Positions 54,256 to 63,366 are shown, counted from the stretch's first letter. The stretch is DNA of 64,000 nucleotides from Brevundimonas sp. Root608 (GCF_001427825.1 NZ_LMGT01000005.1:186001-250000); one strand, 5' to 3'. Numbers and translations: made by a program. The notes: a model not told the origin generated them from the sequence alone.

Positions 54256-55551
54256 ATGCGCCTGTTCCTTGCCGTTCTTCTCCTGTTCGTCCTGCCCGCC
54301 GCCGCCGAGGCGCAGCCCGGCCGCGCGGAACGGACGATGATGCAGACGGTGACGCAGGAGCATGACCGCCACATCGCCCTGCTGGAGCGGATGGTGAACC
54401 AGAACAGCGGCACGCTGAACCTGGCCGGCGTCCGCGCCGTCGGCGACATGGTCCGGACCGAACTGGAGCCGCTCGGCTTTGATGTCCGGTGGGTCGACAT
54501 GGCCGAGACGGGCCGCGCCGGCCATCTGATCGCCACCCACCCCGGCCGGGGGCGCAACATCCTGCTGATCGGCCATCTGGACACGGTGTTCGAGGCGGAC
54601 AACCCGTTCCAGCGTTTCGAGCGCCAGGGCGCCCGCGCCACCGGGCCGGGAATCGGCGACGACAAGGGCGGGGTGGTGGTCATCATCGCGGCCCTGCGGG
54701 CCATGCGGGCGGCCGGAACCCTGCGGAACGCCAATATCACCCTCGTCCTGACCGGGGACGAGGAGCGGATCGGGGCGCCGGCGTCGGTCGCCCGCCGCGA
54801 TCTGGTCGAGGCCGGCAAGGCCGCCGCCTTCGCCCTCGAGTTCGAGAACCTGGCCGTCGAGAACGAACAGGACTTCGGCACCATCGCGCGCCGCAGCTCC
54901 AGCAACTGGACCCTGACCACGAGCGGCCGGACCGGCCATTCCAGCGGCGTGTTCAACGACACGCTGGGCTATGGGGCCATCTATGAGATGGCGCGCATCC
55001 TCGACGGCTTCCGCCGCGAACTGCCGGAGCCCAACCTGACCTACAATGTCGGGGTCATCGCCGGCGGCACGCCCGCCGCCATCGACGCCGAGGGCTTCAA
55101 TGTCACGGCCTCGGGCAAGACCAATATCGTCGCCTCGACCGCCATCGCCCGCGGCGACCTGCGCACCCTGACCGCCGAACAGGACGCCCGCATCCGCGCC
55201 GGCATGCAGGCCATCGTCGACGCCCACCTGCCCCGTACCGGGGCCGAACTGGTCTTCGGCGAGGGCGGCTATCCGCCAATGGCCCCAAGCGAGGGCAATA
55301 TCGCCCTGCTGGCGCGCCTGAACGCCGTCAACCGCGACCTCGGCCTGCCGGAGATGGCGGCCTATGACCCGGCGCGTCGGGGGGCGGCGGACAGCGGCTT
55401 CGTGGCCGCCGATGTGGATACGCTGGGCGGCCTCGGCGTCGCGGGCGGGAACGCCCACGCCGACGGCGAATGGGTCGATCTGGACAGTCTGGTGCGGCAG
55501 TCGCAGCGGGCGGCGGTGTTGATCAGCAGGCTGAGCCTGGGGCGGCCCTGA
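54256..55551 (+). CDS. M20 family metallopeptidase, exported
   Basis: A zinc carboxypeptidase of the M20 (carboxypeptidase G2/DapE) superfamily, 431 residues, with a signal peptide of about 20 residues ending EAQP. Metal-site landmarks: LIGHLDTVFE (His/Asp, about residues 112-121), GIGDDKGGVVV (bridging Asp), TGDEERIG (catalytic Glu pair) and the last ligand in GGNAHADGEWVD. A lid/dimerisation domain with SGRTGHSSGVFND is present. It probably hydrolyses peptides or acyl-amino acids in the periplasm. It is on the opposite strand between rpoN and lptB. Confidence 0.92.
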   Translation: MRLFLAVLLLFVLPAAAEAQPGRAERTMMQTVTQEHDRHIALLERMVNQNSGTLNLAGVRAVGDMVRTELEPLGFDVRWVDMAETGRAGHLIATHPGRGRNILLIGHLDTVFEADNPFQRFERQGARATGPGIGDDKGGVVVIIAALRAMRAAGTLRNANITLVLTGDEERIGAPASVARRDLVEAGKAAAFALEFENLAVENEQDFGTIARRSSSNWTLTTSGRTGHSSGVFNDTLGYGAIYEMARILDGFRRELPEPNLTYNVGVIAGGTPAAIDAEGFNVTASGKTNIVASTAIARGDLRTLTAEQDARIRAGMQAIVDAHLPRTGAELVFGEGGYPPMAPSEGNIALLARLNAVNRDLGLPEMAAYDPARRGAADSGFVAADVDTLGGLGVAGGNAHADGEWVDLDSLVRQSQRAAVLISRLSLGRP

Positions 55552-55555
55552 CGCC

Positions 55556-56347
55556 TTACCCGTACATGTCGCCCAGATAGACCCGGCGCACTTCCGGATC
55601 GCGGATCACGTCCTCGGCCTTGCCCTCGAACAGCACCGAACCGCCCGAGATGATCGAGGCGTGGTCGATGATCTCCAGCGTCTCGCGGACGTTGTGGTCG
55701 GTGATCAGCACGCCGATGCCCTCGCCCGCCAGGTAGCGGATCACCTGGCGGATGTCGGCGATGGCCAGGGGGTCGATGCCGGCGAAGGGTTCGTCCAGCA
55801 GCATGAAGCTGGGTTTGCCCGCCAGGGCCCGGGCGATCTCGCAGCGCCGCCGCTCGCCGCCCGACAGGCCCGACGCCGGGGCGTGGCGCAGGTGGTCGAT
55901 GCGCAGTTCCTCCAGCAGGCGGCGGGTCTCGTCGGCGATCGCCTGGTGGCCGGTATGGTGCAGTTCGACCACCGCCTTGACGTTCTGCTCGACCGTCATG
56001 CCGCGGAAGATCGAGGCCTCCTGCGCCAGATAGCCCAGGCCCATGCGGGCGCGCTGGTACATCGGCTGGGGCGTGATGTCCTCGCCGTCCAGCCAGATGG
56101 AGCCGGTATCGGGCGGGATCAGGCCGGTGATCATGTAGAAGCAGGTCGTCTTGCCGGCGCCGTTGGGGCCCAGCAGGCCCGCGACCTGGCCGCGCTGGAC
56201 GTGCAGGGAGACGTCACGCACCACCTGCCGCTGGCCGAACGACTTGGCGATGTTCTCGACCCTCAGGCCCGTGGCGCGCGCCGGCGCGGCCGCCGGCTCG
56301 ACCGGAGCCTCGTTCACATTGAGGGCTGAGAGTTCCTTGCGCGCCAA
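55556..56347 (-). CDS. lptB: LPS export ABC transporter ATPase LptB
   Basis: ATPase of the LptB2FGC complex that extracts lipopolysaccharide from the inner membrane. 263 residues: Walker A GPNGAGKTT, Q loop, ABC signature LSGGERRRCEIARALA, Walker B FMLLDEPFAGIDP and the H switch ITDHN. The N-terminal ~25 residues (rich in Ala/Pro) precede LRVENIAKSFGQRQVV. Starts at TTG 56347 or GTG 56317. It follows lptA by 22 bp. Confidence 0.96.
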   Translation of the reverse strand: MARKELSALNVNEAPVEPAAAPARATGLRVENIAKSFGQRQVVRDVSLHVQRGQVAGLLGPNGAGKTTCFYMITGLIPPDTGSIWLDGEDITPQPMYQRARMGLGYLAQEASIFRGMTVEQNVKAVVELHHTGHQAIADETRRLLEELRIDHLRHAPASGLSGGERRRCEIARALAGKPSFMLLDEPFAGIDPLAIADIRQVIRYLAGEGIGVLITDHNVRETLEIIDHASIISGGSVLFEGKAEDVIRDPEVRRVYLGDMYG

Positions 56348-56369
56348 AGGTCAGGTCCGAGCCGGAGGC

Positions 56370-56849
56370 TCAGTTCCCGCTGCGTTCGGGATAGAAGACG
56401 CCCTGGACCCGGCCGCCGGTCGCCCCGTCCATCTCCGCCGCCTCGGTGCGGGTGTTGTAGGTCAATCGTCCGCCGGTCATCACGTTCTGGCCCTGGGTCA
56501 GAATGACGTCGCCGGTCAGAACGATGGTGTCGTTGGCCGGGGTGTAGACGGCGCGGTCGCCGCGGATCGTCTGCTCGGGCGTGACGAAATAGACATTGCC
56601 GCTCGCCTCGACACGGGTGAGGTCGCCGTTGCTGATCGTCCCCTCGACCCGATCGGCCCGGATGCGGTTGTCGCCCTGGGTCAGTTCGGCCCGTCCGCGC
56701 AGCGACAGGACCGCCGGCGTGCGCGACACCTCGTCGGCGCCCCACATGATGGGCTGGCCGCCCTGGAAGCTCTGGGCGTCGCCGATCGTCGGCACGGCCG
56801 CGAGGCCAAGCGCGAAGGCCGCCGTCAGGAGGGTTCTGGTCATGCTCAT
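56370..56849 (-). CDS. lptA: LPS transport periplasmic protein LptA
   Basis: Periplasmic bridge that carries LPS from LptC toward the outer-membrane LptD. 159 residues with a signal peptide (about 1-25). The OstA-type beta-jellyroll strands are visible: VSRTPAVLSLRGRAELTQGDN, ADRVEGTISNGDLTRVEASG, TIRGDRAVYTP and VMTGGRLTYNTRT. The start overlaps the lptC stop by ATGA. Confidence 0.93.
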   Translation of the reverse strand: MSMTRTLLTAAFALGLAAVPTIGDAQSFQGGQPIMWGADEVSRTPAVLSLRGRAELTQGDNRIRADRVEGTISNGDLTRVEASGNVYFVTPEQTIRGDRAVYTPANDTIVLTGDVILTQGQNVMTGGRLTYNTRTEAAEMDGATGGRVQGVFYPERSGN

Positions 56850-57502
56850 CCGTCCGAACTGGCGGGGTTGATCGTCCCGCGCACCTTGTTATCGCCCGCG
56901 CCCCTGAACACGACCCGTTCGCCCTGTTCATAGATGACATAGGACGAAGCGTTGACCGTTCCAAGCGGACCCGAGCCCTGGACGCCCTTCGATCCCGTCA
57001 CCACGCCGGTCGCGGTGTTCACCACAGCCTCGGGCGTGACCAGGGTGAAGCCCGAGCCGCCGTCCGATATCCGAACATTGGGGCCGATCGTGACCGTCCT
57101 GGCGGCTTCGTTGTAGGTTCCGCCGTCGGCCGTCAGGGTCGTGACCTTGCGGCCGCCCAGGTTCAGCCTCAGCGCCGGCCCCATCAGCCGGAACTGGCCG
57201 GTTTCCGGGTCGCGCACGGCGCTCTTCGCCCCGATCATGAAGCTGCGCCCCTCGGCGTCCTGACCGTGGAACATGGCGCTGTCCAGCCGGACCTCGCGGC
57301 TGGTCCCGGCCTTGCGCTCGACGTCCGACATGACGCTGCGCAGGACGATCCAGCTGACGGTGCCGCCGGCCAGGACGATGATCGCCACCGGCAGGATGCG
57401 GCGCAGCATATGCACCCGCCGCGACCGGGCGCGGAACGCCTTCGCCGTGGCGGCGACGCGCGCCTCGTCGGCCTGGTCCCGGATGTCGGCGGGGTCTGTC
57501 AT
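56846..57502 (-). CDS. lptC: LPS export protein LptC
   Basis: Bitopic inner-membrane partner of the Lpt complex, 218 residues. A cytoplasmic N-terminal arm is followed by one transmembrane helix (about residues 35-58, RRILPVAIIVLAGGTVSWIVL) and a periplasmic OstA-like domain: SREVRLDSAMFHGQDAEGRS, GPALRLNLGGRKVTTLTADG, VNTATGVVTGSKGVQGSG and GERVVFRGAGDNKVRG. The ATG overlaps the RNase D stop by ATGA. Confidence 0.92.
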   Translation of the reverse strand: MTDPADIRDQADEARVAATAKAFRARSRRVHMLRRILPVAIIVLAGGTVSWIVLRSVMSDVERKAGTSREVRLDSAMFHGQDAEGRSFMIGAKSAVRDPETGQFRLMGPALRLNLGGRKVTTLTADGGTYNEAARTVTIGPNVRISDGGSGFTLVTPEAVVNTATGVVTGSKGVQGSGPLGTVNASSYVIYEQGERVVFRGAGDNKVRGTINPASSDG

Positions 57503-58116
57503 CAGCTGTGCGCGAAGATGTCCATCTCGTCCCAGCCCGCCAGGTCCAGCGCCGATCGGCTGGGCAGGAAGTCGAAACACCGGCGGGCCAGTTCGGCGCG
57601 GCCCTCGCGTTCCAGCATCTCGTCCAGCTTCGCCCTGGCGGCGTGCAGGTAGAGGACGTCGGACGCCGCATATTCCAGCTGGGCGGGCGACAGCTCGGCG
57701 GCGCCCCAGTCGCTGGACTGCTGGGTCTTGGACAGGTCGACCCCGACCAGTTCGCGCACGACGTCCTTCAGCCCGTGGCGGTCGGTGTAGGTGCGCGCCA
57801 GTCTGGAGGCGATCTTGGTGCAATAGACCGGCCGCGTCTCGACGCCGAGGTGCAGCTGGAACATGCCGATGTCGAAGCGGCCGAAGTGGAACAGCTTCAG
57901 CACCGCCGGATCGGTCAGCAGCCGCTTCAGGTTCGGGCAGTCGTAGCCGGGACGGTTCATGCGCACGACATGGGCGTCGCCGTCGCCGGCCGACAGCTGG
58001 ACCACGCACAGCGGATCACGGCGGAAACGCAGGCCCATGGTCTCGGAATCGATCGCCACCTCGGGCCCCAGATCCAGGCCGTTGGGCAGGTCGCCTTCGT
58101 GGAAATGGACGGTCAT
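57502..58116 (-). CDS. rnd: RNase D-like 3'-5' exonuclease
   Basis: A short (204 residues) DEDDy exonuclease, the one-domain type common in alphaproteobacteria, without HRDC domains. Catalytic blocks: VAIDSETMGLRF (first Asp/Glu), LFHFGRFDIGMFQLHL (second Asp) and QLEYAASDVLYLHAARAKLD (Tyr and Asp). It starts the run rnd-lptC-lptA-lptB, with ATGA overlap to lptC. Role in tRNA or small-RNA 3' maturation is inferred from family. Confidence 0.93.
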   Translation of the reverse strand: MTVHFHEGDLPNGLDLGPEVAIDSETMGLRFRRDPLCVVQLSAGDGDAHVVRMNRPGYDCPNLKRLLTDPAVLKLFHFGRFDIGMFQLHLGVETRPVYCTKIASRLARTYTDRHGLKDVVRELVGVDLSKTQQSSDWGAAELSPAQLEYAASDVLYLHAARAKLDEMLEREGRAELARRCFDFLPSRSALDLAGWDEMDIFAHS

Positions 58117-58201
58117 TCGGGTTCAGCAGCTCTGGCGGCGGAGGAAAACGTCGCCCTCAAGTAGCCGAGCGCCGCGCGCGAGGCGATAGGGCCCTAAAAC
58201 A

Positions 58202-58232
58202 AACGGCGCTGCATCGTCGATGCAGCGCCGTT
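58202..58232 (-). terminator. intrinsic terminator of tRNA-Leu(CAG)
   Basis: Perfect 13-bp stem (58202-58214 and 58220-58232) with a CGTCG loop, followed on the minus strand by TTTGTTTTAG. Eight bases below the tRNA 3' end. Confidence 0.88.
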
Positions 58233-58239
58233 CAAAAGA

Positions 58240-58326
<87 letters not shown>

Positions 58327-58505
58327 CCAGACGTTTTCGCACCTGCGTGCTTATCCGTCCGGAAGGCGCGGACCCTTAAGGCAGCCCCCCCAGCGGGTCA
58401 ACAGGCTTTTGTCGGCTTTGCGTTGCGACGGTGGCGGCCATCGTCTAATCCGGCCCCGGCACGGGGTTCGCCCCGCGCGCGCCGCCGCCTGTTGGAGTCC
58501 CTGTG

Positions 58506-59474
58506 ATGAGCGAAGTCGCCCCCGGCCTGGTCACCGTCTTCGGCGGCTCGGGCTTCGTCGGCAGCCAGCTGGTGCGGGCCTTTGCCCGCCGCGGCTGGCG
58601 GGTGCGCGTCGCCTGCCGCCGCCCCGACCGCGCCTGGAAGCTGCAGACCTCGGGGTCCGTCGGCCAGATCCAGGCCGTGCGCTGCGACGCCAACAATACG
58701 GACGACGTCGCCAGCGCCCTGCACGGCGCCGACGCCGCCGTCAATCTGATCGGCATCCTGTACGAATCGGGCCGCCGCAGCTTCCACGCCCTGCACGTCG
58801 AGGCCTCGCGCAACATCGCCGAGGCGGTCGCCGCCGCCAACATCAACCGGCTGGTCCAGATTTCGGCCATCGGCGCCGATCCCGAGAGCGAGTCGGACTA
58901 CGCCCTGTCCAAGGCCGCGGCCGAGATGGCGGTGCGCGAGGTCAAGCCGGACGCGGTGGTGATCCGGCCGTCGATCATCTTCGGGGCCGGCGACGACTTC
59001 CTGAACCGGTTCGCGCAGATGGCCCAGGTCTCGCCCTTCCTGCCGCTGATCGGCGGCGGCAAGACCCGATTCCAGCCCGTCTATGTCGCCGACGTGGCCG
59101 AGGCCATCGCCCGCGCCACCGTCCTGCCCGAGGCGGCGGGCCGCACCTTCGAACTGGGCGGGCCGGCGGTGATGACCTTCGAGGAGGTGCTGAAGCTGAT
59201 CCTGCGCGAGACCTATCGCTCGAACGGCCTGATCCCCCTGCCGTTCTTCGCCGCGCGGGCCATCGGCTCCATGGCCCAGCTGACCGCCATGGTCGGCATT
59301 CCGCCGGTGCTGACGCGCGACCAGGTCGTGCTGCTGGAGAAGGACAATGTCGTCGCCGACGGCGCCGAGGGCTTGGCCGAGCTGGGCGTCCAGCCGACGG
59401 GCATCGAGGCCATCGCGCCTTCGTATCTGTGGCGCTACCGCCGCGGCGGCCAGTTCGCCGAAGCGACGGCCTGA
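58506..59474 (+). CDS. complex I NDUFA9-like NAD(P)-binding protein
   Basis: A short-chain dehydrogenase-fold protein similar to the NDUFA9 accessory subunit of respiratory complex I, 322 residues. The nucleotide-binding glycines are in VTVFGGSGFVGSQLVRAFA (about residues 8-28). Family features: AVNLIGILYESGRRSF, VIRPSIIFGAGDDFLNRFA and GRTFELGGPAVMTFEEVL. The catalytic YxxxK triad of active reductases is replaced by a YALSKAAAE segment, which keeps Tyr and Lys. Whether it joins complex I here is unknown. A GTG at 58503 is an alternative start. Convergent with uppP. Confidence 0.9.
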   Translation: MSEVAPGLVTVFGGSGFVGSQLVRAFARRGWRVRVACRRPDRAWKLQTSGSVGQIQAVRCDANNTDDVASALHGADAAVNLIGILYESGRRSFHALHVEASRNIAEAVAAANINRLVQISAIGADPESESDYALSKAAAEMAVREVKPDAVVIRPSIIFGAGDDFLNRFAQMAQVSPFLPLIGGGKTRFQPVYVADVAEAIARATVLPEAAGRTFELGGPAVMTFEEVLKLILRETYRSNGLIPLPFFAARAIGSMAQLTAMVGIPPVLTRDQVVLLEKDNVVADGAEGLAELGVQPTGIEAIAPSYLWRYRRGGQFAEATA

Positions 59475-59481
59475 GCCGGGG

Positions 59482-60288
59482 CTACAGTCCCCCGGTCAGG
59501 GCCAGGCCGACGATCCCGGCCACGCCGACCGCGATCCGCCACCAGGCGAACGGCGCGAAGCCGTGGCGGCTGACGAAGTCGAGCAGGAACCGGACCACGG
59601 CCAGAGCCGTCAGGAAGGCCGTGACGAAGCCGATGACGATCAGGCCCGCGTCGCTGAAGTCCAAGCCGTCCCAGCTCTTGAGCAGGTCATAGGCCACCGC
59701 GCTGCCCATGGTCGGCAGGGCGAGGAAGAAGCTGAACTCGGCCGCGGACCGCTTGTCGGTGCCCAGCAGCAGACCGCCCGCGATCGTGGCCCCCGAGCGG
59801 GACACGCCGGGGATCATGGCCAGGCACTGGAACAGGCCGATCAGGAAATAGACCCGCAACGGATAGCCGTCGGCCTCGAGGAAGGTCGGGACCTTCTTCA
59901 TCCGGTCCAGCCACAGCAGCAGGACGCCGCCCACGATCAGGGCGATGCAGATCACCAGCGGCGTTTCGAACAGCACCGTCTTGATGAAGTCGTAGGCGAG
60001 GAAGCCGATCACGACCGCCGGGGCGAAGGCGACCAGCAGGCCGATCAGGAAGCGGCGGGCCTCGGGGTCGAACGGCCACCGCGTCGCCAGCGCCCACAGC
60101 CGCTTGAAATAGACGCTGACGATGGCCAGCAGGGCGCCCAGCTGGATGACGATCTCGAAGGTCTTGCCGTTGCTCTCGAAGCCGAGGAAATGGCCCAGCA
60201 ACAGCATATGGCCCGTCGACGACACCGGAATGAACTCGGTCAGGCCCTCGACCAGGCCCAGGATGATCGCCGCCAGCCAGTCCGCCAT
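59482..60288 (-). CDS. uppP: undecaprenyl-diphosphatase
   Basis: Recycles the C55 carrier for peptidoglycan synthesis by removing the pyrophosphate; BacA/UppP family, 268 residues with about seven to eight hydrophobic segments. Catalytic motifs: [21 protein letters not shown] (Glu-rich, about residues 11-31) and [19 protein letters not shown] (PGxSRSG, about 157-175). It is the only cell-wall recycling gene in the window and converges with the NDUFA9-like gene. Confidence 0.97.
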   Translation of the reverse strand: MADWLAAIILGLVEGLTEFIPVSSTGHMLLLGHFLGFESNGKTFEIVIQLGALLAIVSVYFKRLWALATRWPFDPEARRFLIGLLVAFAPAVVIGFLAYDFIKTVLFETPLVICIALIVGGVLLLWLDRMKKVPTFLEADGYPLRVYFLIGLFQCLAMIPGVSRSGATIAGGLLLGTDKRSAAEFSFFLALPTMGSAVAYDLLKSWDGLDFSDAGLIVIGFVTAFLTALAVVRFLLDFVSRHGFAPFAWWRIAVGVAGIVGLALTGGL

Positions 60289-60314
60289 AACGCCCCGTCA
60301 AACAGATCGGGTCG

Positions 60315-61484
60315 TCAGTGCGCGCCCGGTTCGGGACCCACATAGCGCAGGCGGGCCCGGATAGGCGAGCCGTTCGTGGCCTGATCCAGCGCATGACCCA
60401 GCAGACCCGCCAGACGGCCCATCAGGAACAGGTCGGCGGCGCCGTCGCGCGGCAGCTCCAGCCGGCGGGCGATCACCGCCAGGGCCAGGGGGAAGTTCGC
60501 CTTGCGCCCCGTCGCCGTCTCGCCTTCCTGCACCGCGCGGGCCAGATCAGCCGGCAGATCGGCGGCGGCGAGAAGTGCGGCGGCGCGCGGATCGCCGGCC
60601 GGATAGTCGGTCCGGGCGTCGAAACCGACCAGACGGCCCATCTCATGGGCCCGGCGCGCGGCGTCCGCCGCCTGACGCCGCACGGCGACGATCCAGTCAG
60701 AGGCCCGGGTCAGTTCGGCCATCGCGGGCGACCCGGCCAGGGTCAGAAGGCCGGCGAAGGCCGCCGCCGCCGGAGCCGCGCCGCCGTCGGCCGCGGCGCG
60801 CGTCGCCACCACGGCCGGGTTAATTTCGTGATCGGCCGACAGCACCAGGGCGCGGCGGATCAGATGGGCGTCCCGATCGGGGGTCTTCCAGCTGCGCGCC
60901 AGCCGCTGGTGCAGGAACAGACGCGGGCCCGAACCGACGGCGGCGTCCACCGCCTCGTCCAGCACGCGGGCGCATTCCAGGCGCAGCTCCTCGACGGGAC
61001 GCGGCTTCGGATCGGCGTCCTCTTCGGCGCGGCGGGCGAGGGCCGCGAACAGCCGCGCCCGGATCGAACCGCCCGGAACGGCGCCGATCCGCGGCCGGAC
61101 GCCCGCGAACGGATTGACCGCCGGCGCGTCCCACAGCCGCCGCGCCACATCCTCCAACGTCGCCGTCTCGGCCAGCTGGACGGCGTCCAGCCCGCGATAG
61201 AACAGCCGTCCCCCGGCGATCACCGTCATTGAGGAACAGATATCGGCCTCGCCGCGCGCCGCCCCGCCCGGGGTGCGGCGATAGACGGCGGTCTCCTCGG
61301 CCTCGACGGACTCGCCGCTCAGGCGGGCGATGTCATGGGCGGCGTAGAGGCTGCGGCGGGAATCATCCGGGTCGGGCCGCGCCGCGATCCGGCCCCGGCT
61401 GACATAGGCGTACAGCGTCTGCGACTTGACCCCCAGTCGGGCCAGCGCCTCGCCCCGTCCGATCCACCGCACTGTGTCCGTCAT
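60315..61484 (-). CDS. HTH-citrate synthase-like fusion protein
   Basis: From the ATG at 61484 this is 389 residues. Residues 1-60 form an excisionase/MerR-type helix-turn-helix: RWIGRGEALARLGVKSQTLYAYVSRGRIAARPDP and DSRRSLYAAHDI. From about 95 it has the citrate synthase fold (LFYRGLDAVQLAETATLEDVARRLW, then SADHEINPAVVATR). Typical enzymes have a second His in a GPLHG-type loop and a GHPLYP/D motif. Here the corresponding stretches read TLAGSPAMAEL and GFDARTDYPAGDPRA, so key catalytic residues appear missing. It may have lost synthase activity or bind a metabolite to sense it. It is divergent from the CDF gene. Confidence 0.85.
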   Translation of the reverse strand: MTDTVRWIGRGEALARLGVKSQTLYAYVSRGRIAARPDPDDSRRSLYAAHDIARLSGESVEAEETAVYRRTPGGAARGEADICSSMTVIAGGRLFYRGLDAVQLAETATLEDVARRLWDAPAVNPFAGVRPRIGAVPGGSIRARLFAALARRAEEDADPKPRPVEELRLECARVLDEAVDAAVGSGPRLFLHQRLARSWKTPDRDAHLIRRALVLSADHEINPAVVATRAAADGGAAPAAAAFAGLLTLAGSPAMAELTRASDWIVAVRRQAADAARRAHEMGRLVGFDARTDYPAGDPRAAALLAAADLPADLARAVQEGETATGRKANFPLALAVIARRLELPRDGAADLFLMGRLAGLLGHALDQATNGSPIRARLRYVGPEPGAH

Positions 61485-61621
61485 CTGCACGCGAGCCTCC
61501 GAACGCCTCGGCCTCGTGGAACCATGGGACGTCAAGGATGCGGTCCTTTCGTGACGATGACGCTAACGCCCGGGAGGCGCGTGGCCTTGGCAGGGCCGCG
61601 CCTTTCCGCGACAAGACGGCG

Positions 61622-62611
61622 ATGACGATCCCCGCCCCGGCCAACGCCCTCGACGACGCTCATTCGGCGACCCGCGCCGTCACCCGGCTGTCGGTCGGCG
61701 TGGCCGTGGTCCTCATCGCCTTGAAGGCCTTTGCGCTGGGAGCCTCCGGGTCGGTTTCGATCCTCGCCTCGCTGGCGGATTCGGCGCTCGATCTGGTGGC
61801 TTCGCTCGGCGTCTTCTTCGCCGTCCGCTGGGCTGCCGCTCCGGCCGACGAGGATCACCGCCACGGCCATGGCAAGGGCGAGGCGCTCGCGGCCATGATG
61901 CAGGCGGGACTGGTGTTCGCCTCGGCCCTGTTCATCGGCTGGGAGGCGATCCAGCGCATCCTCGACCCCCGCCCGGTGACCGCGGGGTACTGGGCCGTGC
62001 TGGTGATCCTGATCTCGATCGCCGTGACCGGCTGGCTGGTCTGGATGCAGGGCCGCGCCATCAAGACCAGCGGGTCCAGGGCGGTCGAGGCCGATCGCGC
62101 CCACTACGCCGCCGACCTGGCCGCCAACGCCGTGGTCCTGATCGGCGTGATCTCCGGGGCGTTTCTGTCCGCGCCCGGACTCGACGCCGCCGCCGGACTG
62201 GTCGTCGCCGTCTGGCTGTTCTGGGGCGCCTACGGGATGCTGAAGACCGCCGCCGACCATCTGGTCGACAAGGCCCTGCCCGAAAGCGACCGCCTCGCCA
62301 TGACCACCGCCGTCCTGTCGGACCCGCGTATTTCCGGCGTGCACCAGTTGCGCACCCGCATGGCCGGGTCGGTGGTGATGATCCAGATGCATGTCGATCT
62401 GGACCCGAACCTGACGCTGGAGGCCGCCCACGCCATCGTCGTCGAGGCCGAGAACCGGCTGCTGGCGGGCTGGCCCGGAGCCGACATCCTGATCCATCCG
62501 GATCCGCGCGGCCGGGCGGAACCCCACGGCGGCGCCCCGACCCCAACCCCGACCACGGCCGAGTCCGCGTCACCCTCCTCGCCGAAGTCGAAAAAAGGTC
62601 CCTGGGCCTGA
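61622..62611 (+). CDS. cation diffusion facilitator transporter
   Basis: Inner-membrane metal:proton antiporter of the CDF family, 329 residues from ATG 61622. Six helices are expected at about residues 17-210; metal residues are in SILASLADSALDLVASLG (DxxxD) in helix 2 and VEADRAHYAADLAANAVVL (HxxxD) in helix 5, with DEDHRHGHGKGEALAAM between helices 2 and 3. This DxxxD/HxxxD pattern fits Zn/Fe/Cd (FieF-like) transport. A cytoplasmic C-terminal domain follows, then a Pro/Ser tail. The longer frame to 61538 is not homologous. Confidence 0.93.
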   Translation: MTIPAPANALDDAHSATRAVTRLSVGVAVVLIALKAFALGASGSVSILASLADSALDLVASLGVFFAVRWAAAPADEDHRHGHGKGEALAAMMQAGLVFASALFIGWEAIQRILDPRPVTAGYWAVLVILISIAVTGWLVWMQGRAIKTSGSRAVEADRAHYAADLAANAVVLIGVISGAFLSAPGLDAAAGLVVAVWLFWGAYGMLKTAADHLVDKALPESDRLAMTTAVLSDPRISGVHQLRTRMAGSVVMIQMHVDLDPNLTLEAAHAIVVEAENRLLAGWPGADILIHPDPRGRAEPHGGAPTPTPTTAESASPSSPKSKKGPWA

Positions 62612-62619
62612 GGGCGTGG

Positions 62620-62635
62620 CTAACGCGGGCTTAAC
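62620..62635 (+). promoter_or_regulatory. CtrA-like box before the GST gene
   Basis: CTAA-CGCGGGC-TTAAC is one base from the CtrA consensus TTAA-N7-TTAAC, 24 bp upstream of the GST start. CtrA control in Caulobacterales is plausible, but a single half-matched site is weak. Confidence 0.35.
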
Positions 62636-62658
62636 GCCCTCACGTGCATGAAGCGCCC

Positions 62659-63342
62659 ATGTCGGCCTGCGTCCTGTATCATTTCGCCTTCGATCCGGGC
62701 TCCCGCGCCGTGCGCCTGGCGCTGGGCGAGGCCAGGAAGGGCTTCACCGAGACCCTGGTTCGTCCGTGGGAGGACGATTGCCCGGTCGCCGGGCTGAACC
62801 CGTCGGGCATGCCGCCCGTGCTCCAGGTCACCGGGGACAGCCGGTCCCTGACCCTGTGCGAGCCCGCAGCCATCCTCGGCTGGCTCGAGGACGGCGCGAG
62901 TCAGCCCTTCCTGATGCCGACCGATCCGGCCGAACGCGCCGAGACGCGCCGGCTGGTGGCCTGGTTCGACCGCCGTTTCACCGACGAGGTCAACGCCGTC
63001 CTGCTGCACGAGCGGATGGAGAAGCCCCTGCTGCGCCTCGGATCGCCCGACGCCCGCGCCCTGCGCGCGGGGCGCGAGGCCCTGAGATCGCACCTCGCCA
63101 TGCTGGAGGACCTGCTGGCGAACCGGGACGCGCTGGCCGGACGCCGGATTGGTCAGGCCGATTTCATCGCGGCTGCCCATCTGTCGGTGCTGGACTATTT
63201 CGGCGAGGTCCCGTGGGCCAACTGGCCGGGCCTGAAGACCTGGTACATGAAGCTGAAATCCCGGCCCTGTTTCCGACCGCTGCTGACCGACCGCTTCCCC
63301 GGCGTCGCCGGTTCGTCGTGGTACGCCGATCTCGACTTCTAG
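62659..63342 (+). CDS. glutathione S-transferase family protein
   Basis: 227 residues from the ATG at 62659. The thioredoxin-fold N-terminal domain has FAFDPGSRAVRLALGEA with a Ser in the catalytic region, and the cis-proline loop NPSGMPPVLQV followed by LCEPAAILGWLED. The all-helical C-terminal domain includes ADFIAAAHLSVLDYFGEVPW. Substrate is unknown; it could be of the maleylacetoacetate isomerase-like or beta/delta type, but the motif for isomerase is not clear. A GTG at 62644 (MHEAPM...) is an alternative start. It lies just before queG. Confidence 0.88.
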   Translation: MSACVLYHFAFDPGSRAVRLALGEARKGFTETLVRPWEDDCPVAGLNPSGMPPVLQVTGDSRSLTLCEPAAILGWLEDGASQPFLMPTDPAERAETRRLVAWFDRRFTDEVNAVLLHERMEKPLLRLGSPDARALRAGREALRSHLAMLEDLLANRDALAGRRIGQADFIAAAHLSVLDYFGEVPWANWPGLKTWYMKLKSRPCFRPLLTDRFPGVAGSSWYADLDF

Positions 63343-63366
63343 GGTCCGGCGCGTCAAACGACGCCC

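Noticed and set aside
60315..61484. Plain citrate synthase call
   Set aside because: The catalytic His/Asp motifs of the enzyme are replaced, and an HTH domain is fused to the N-terminus.
62644..63342. GST as maleylacetoacetate isomerase in tyrosine catabolism
   Set aside because: Distance from hpd and the FAH gene, and no clear isomerase motif; left as a general GST.
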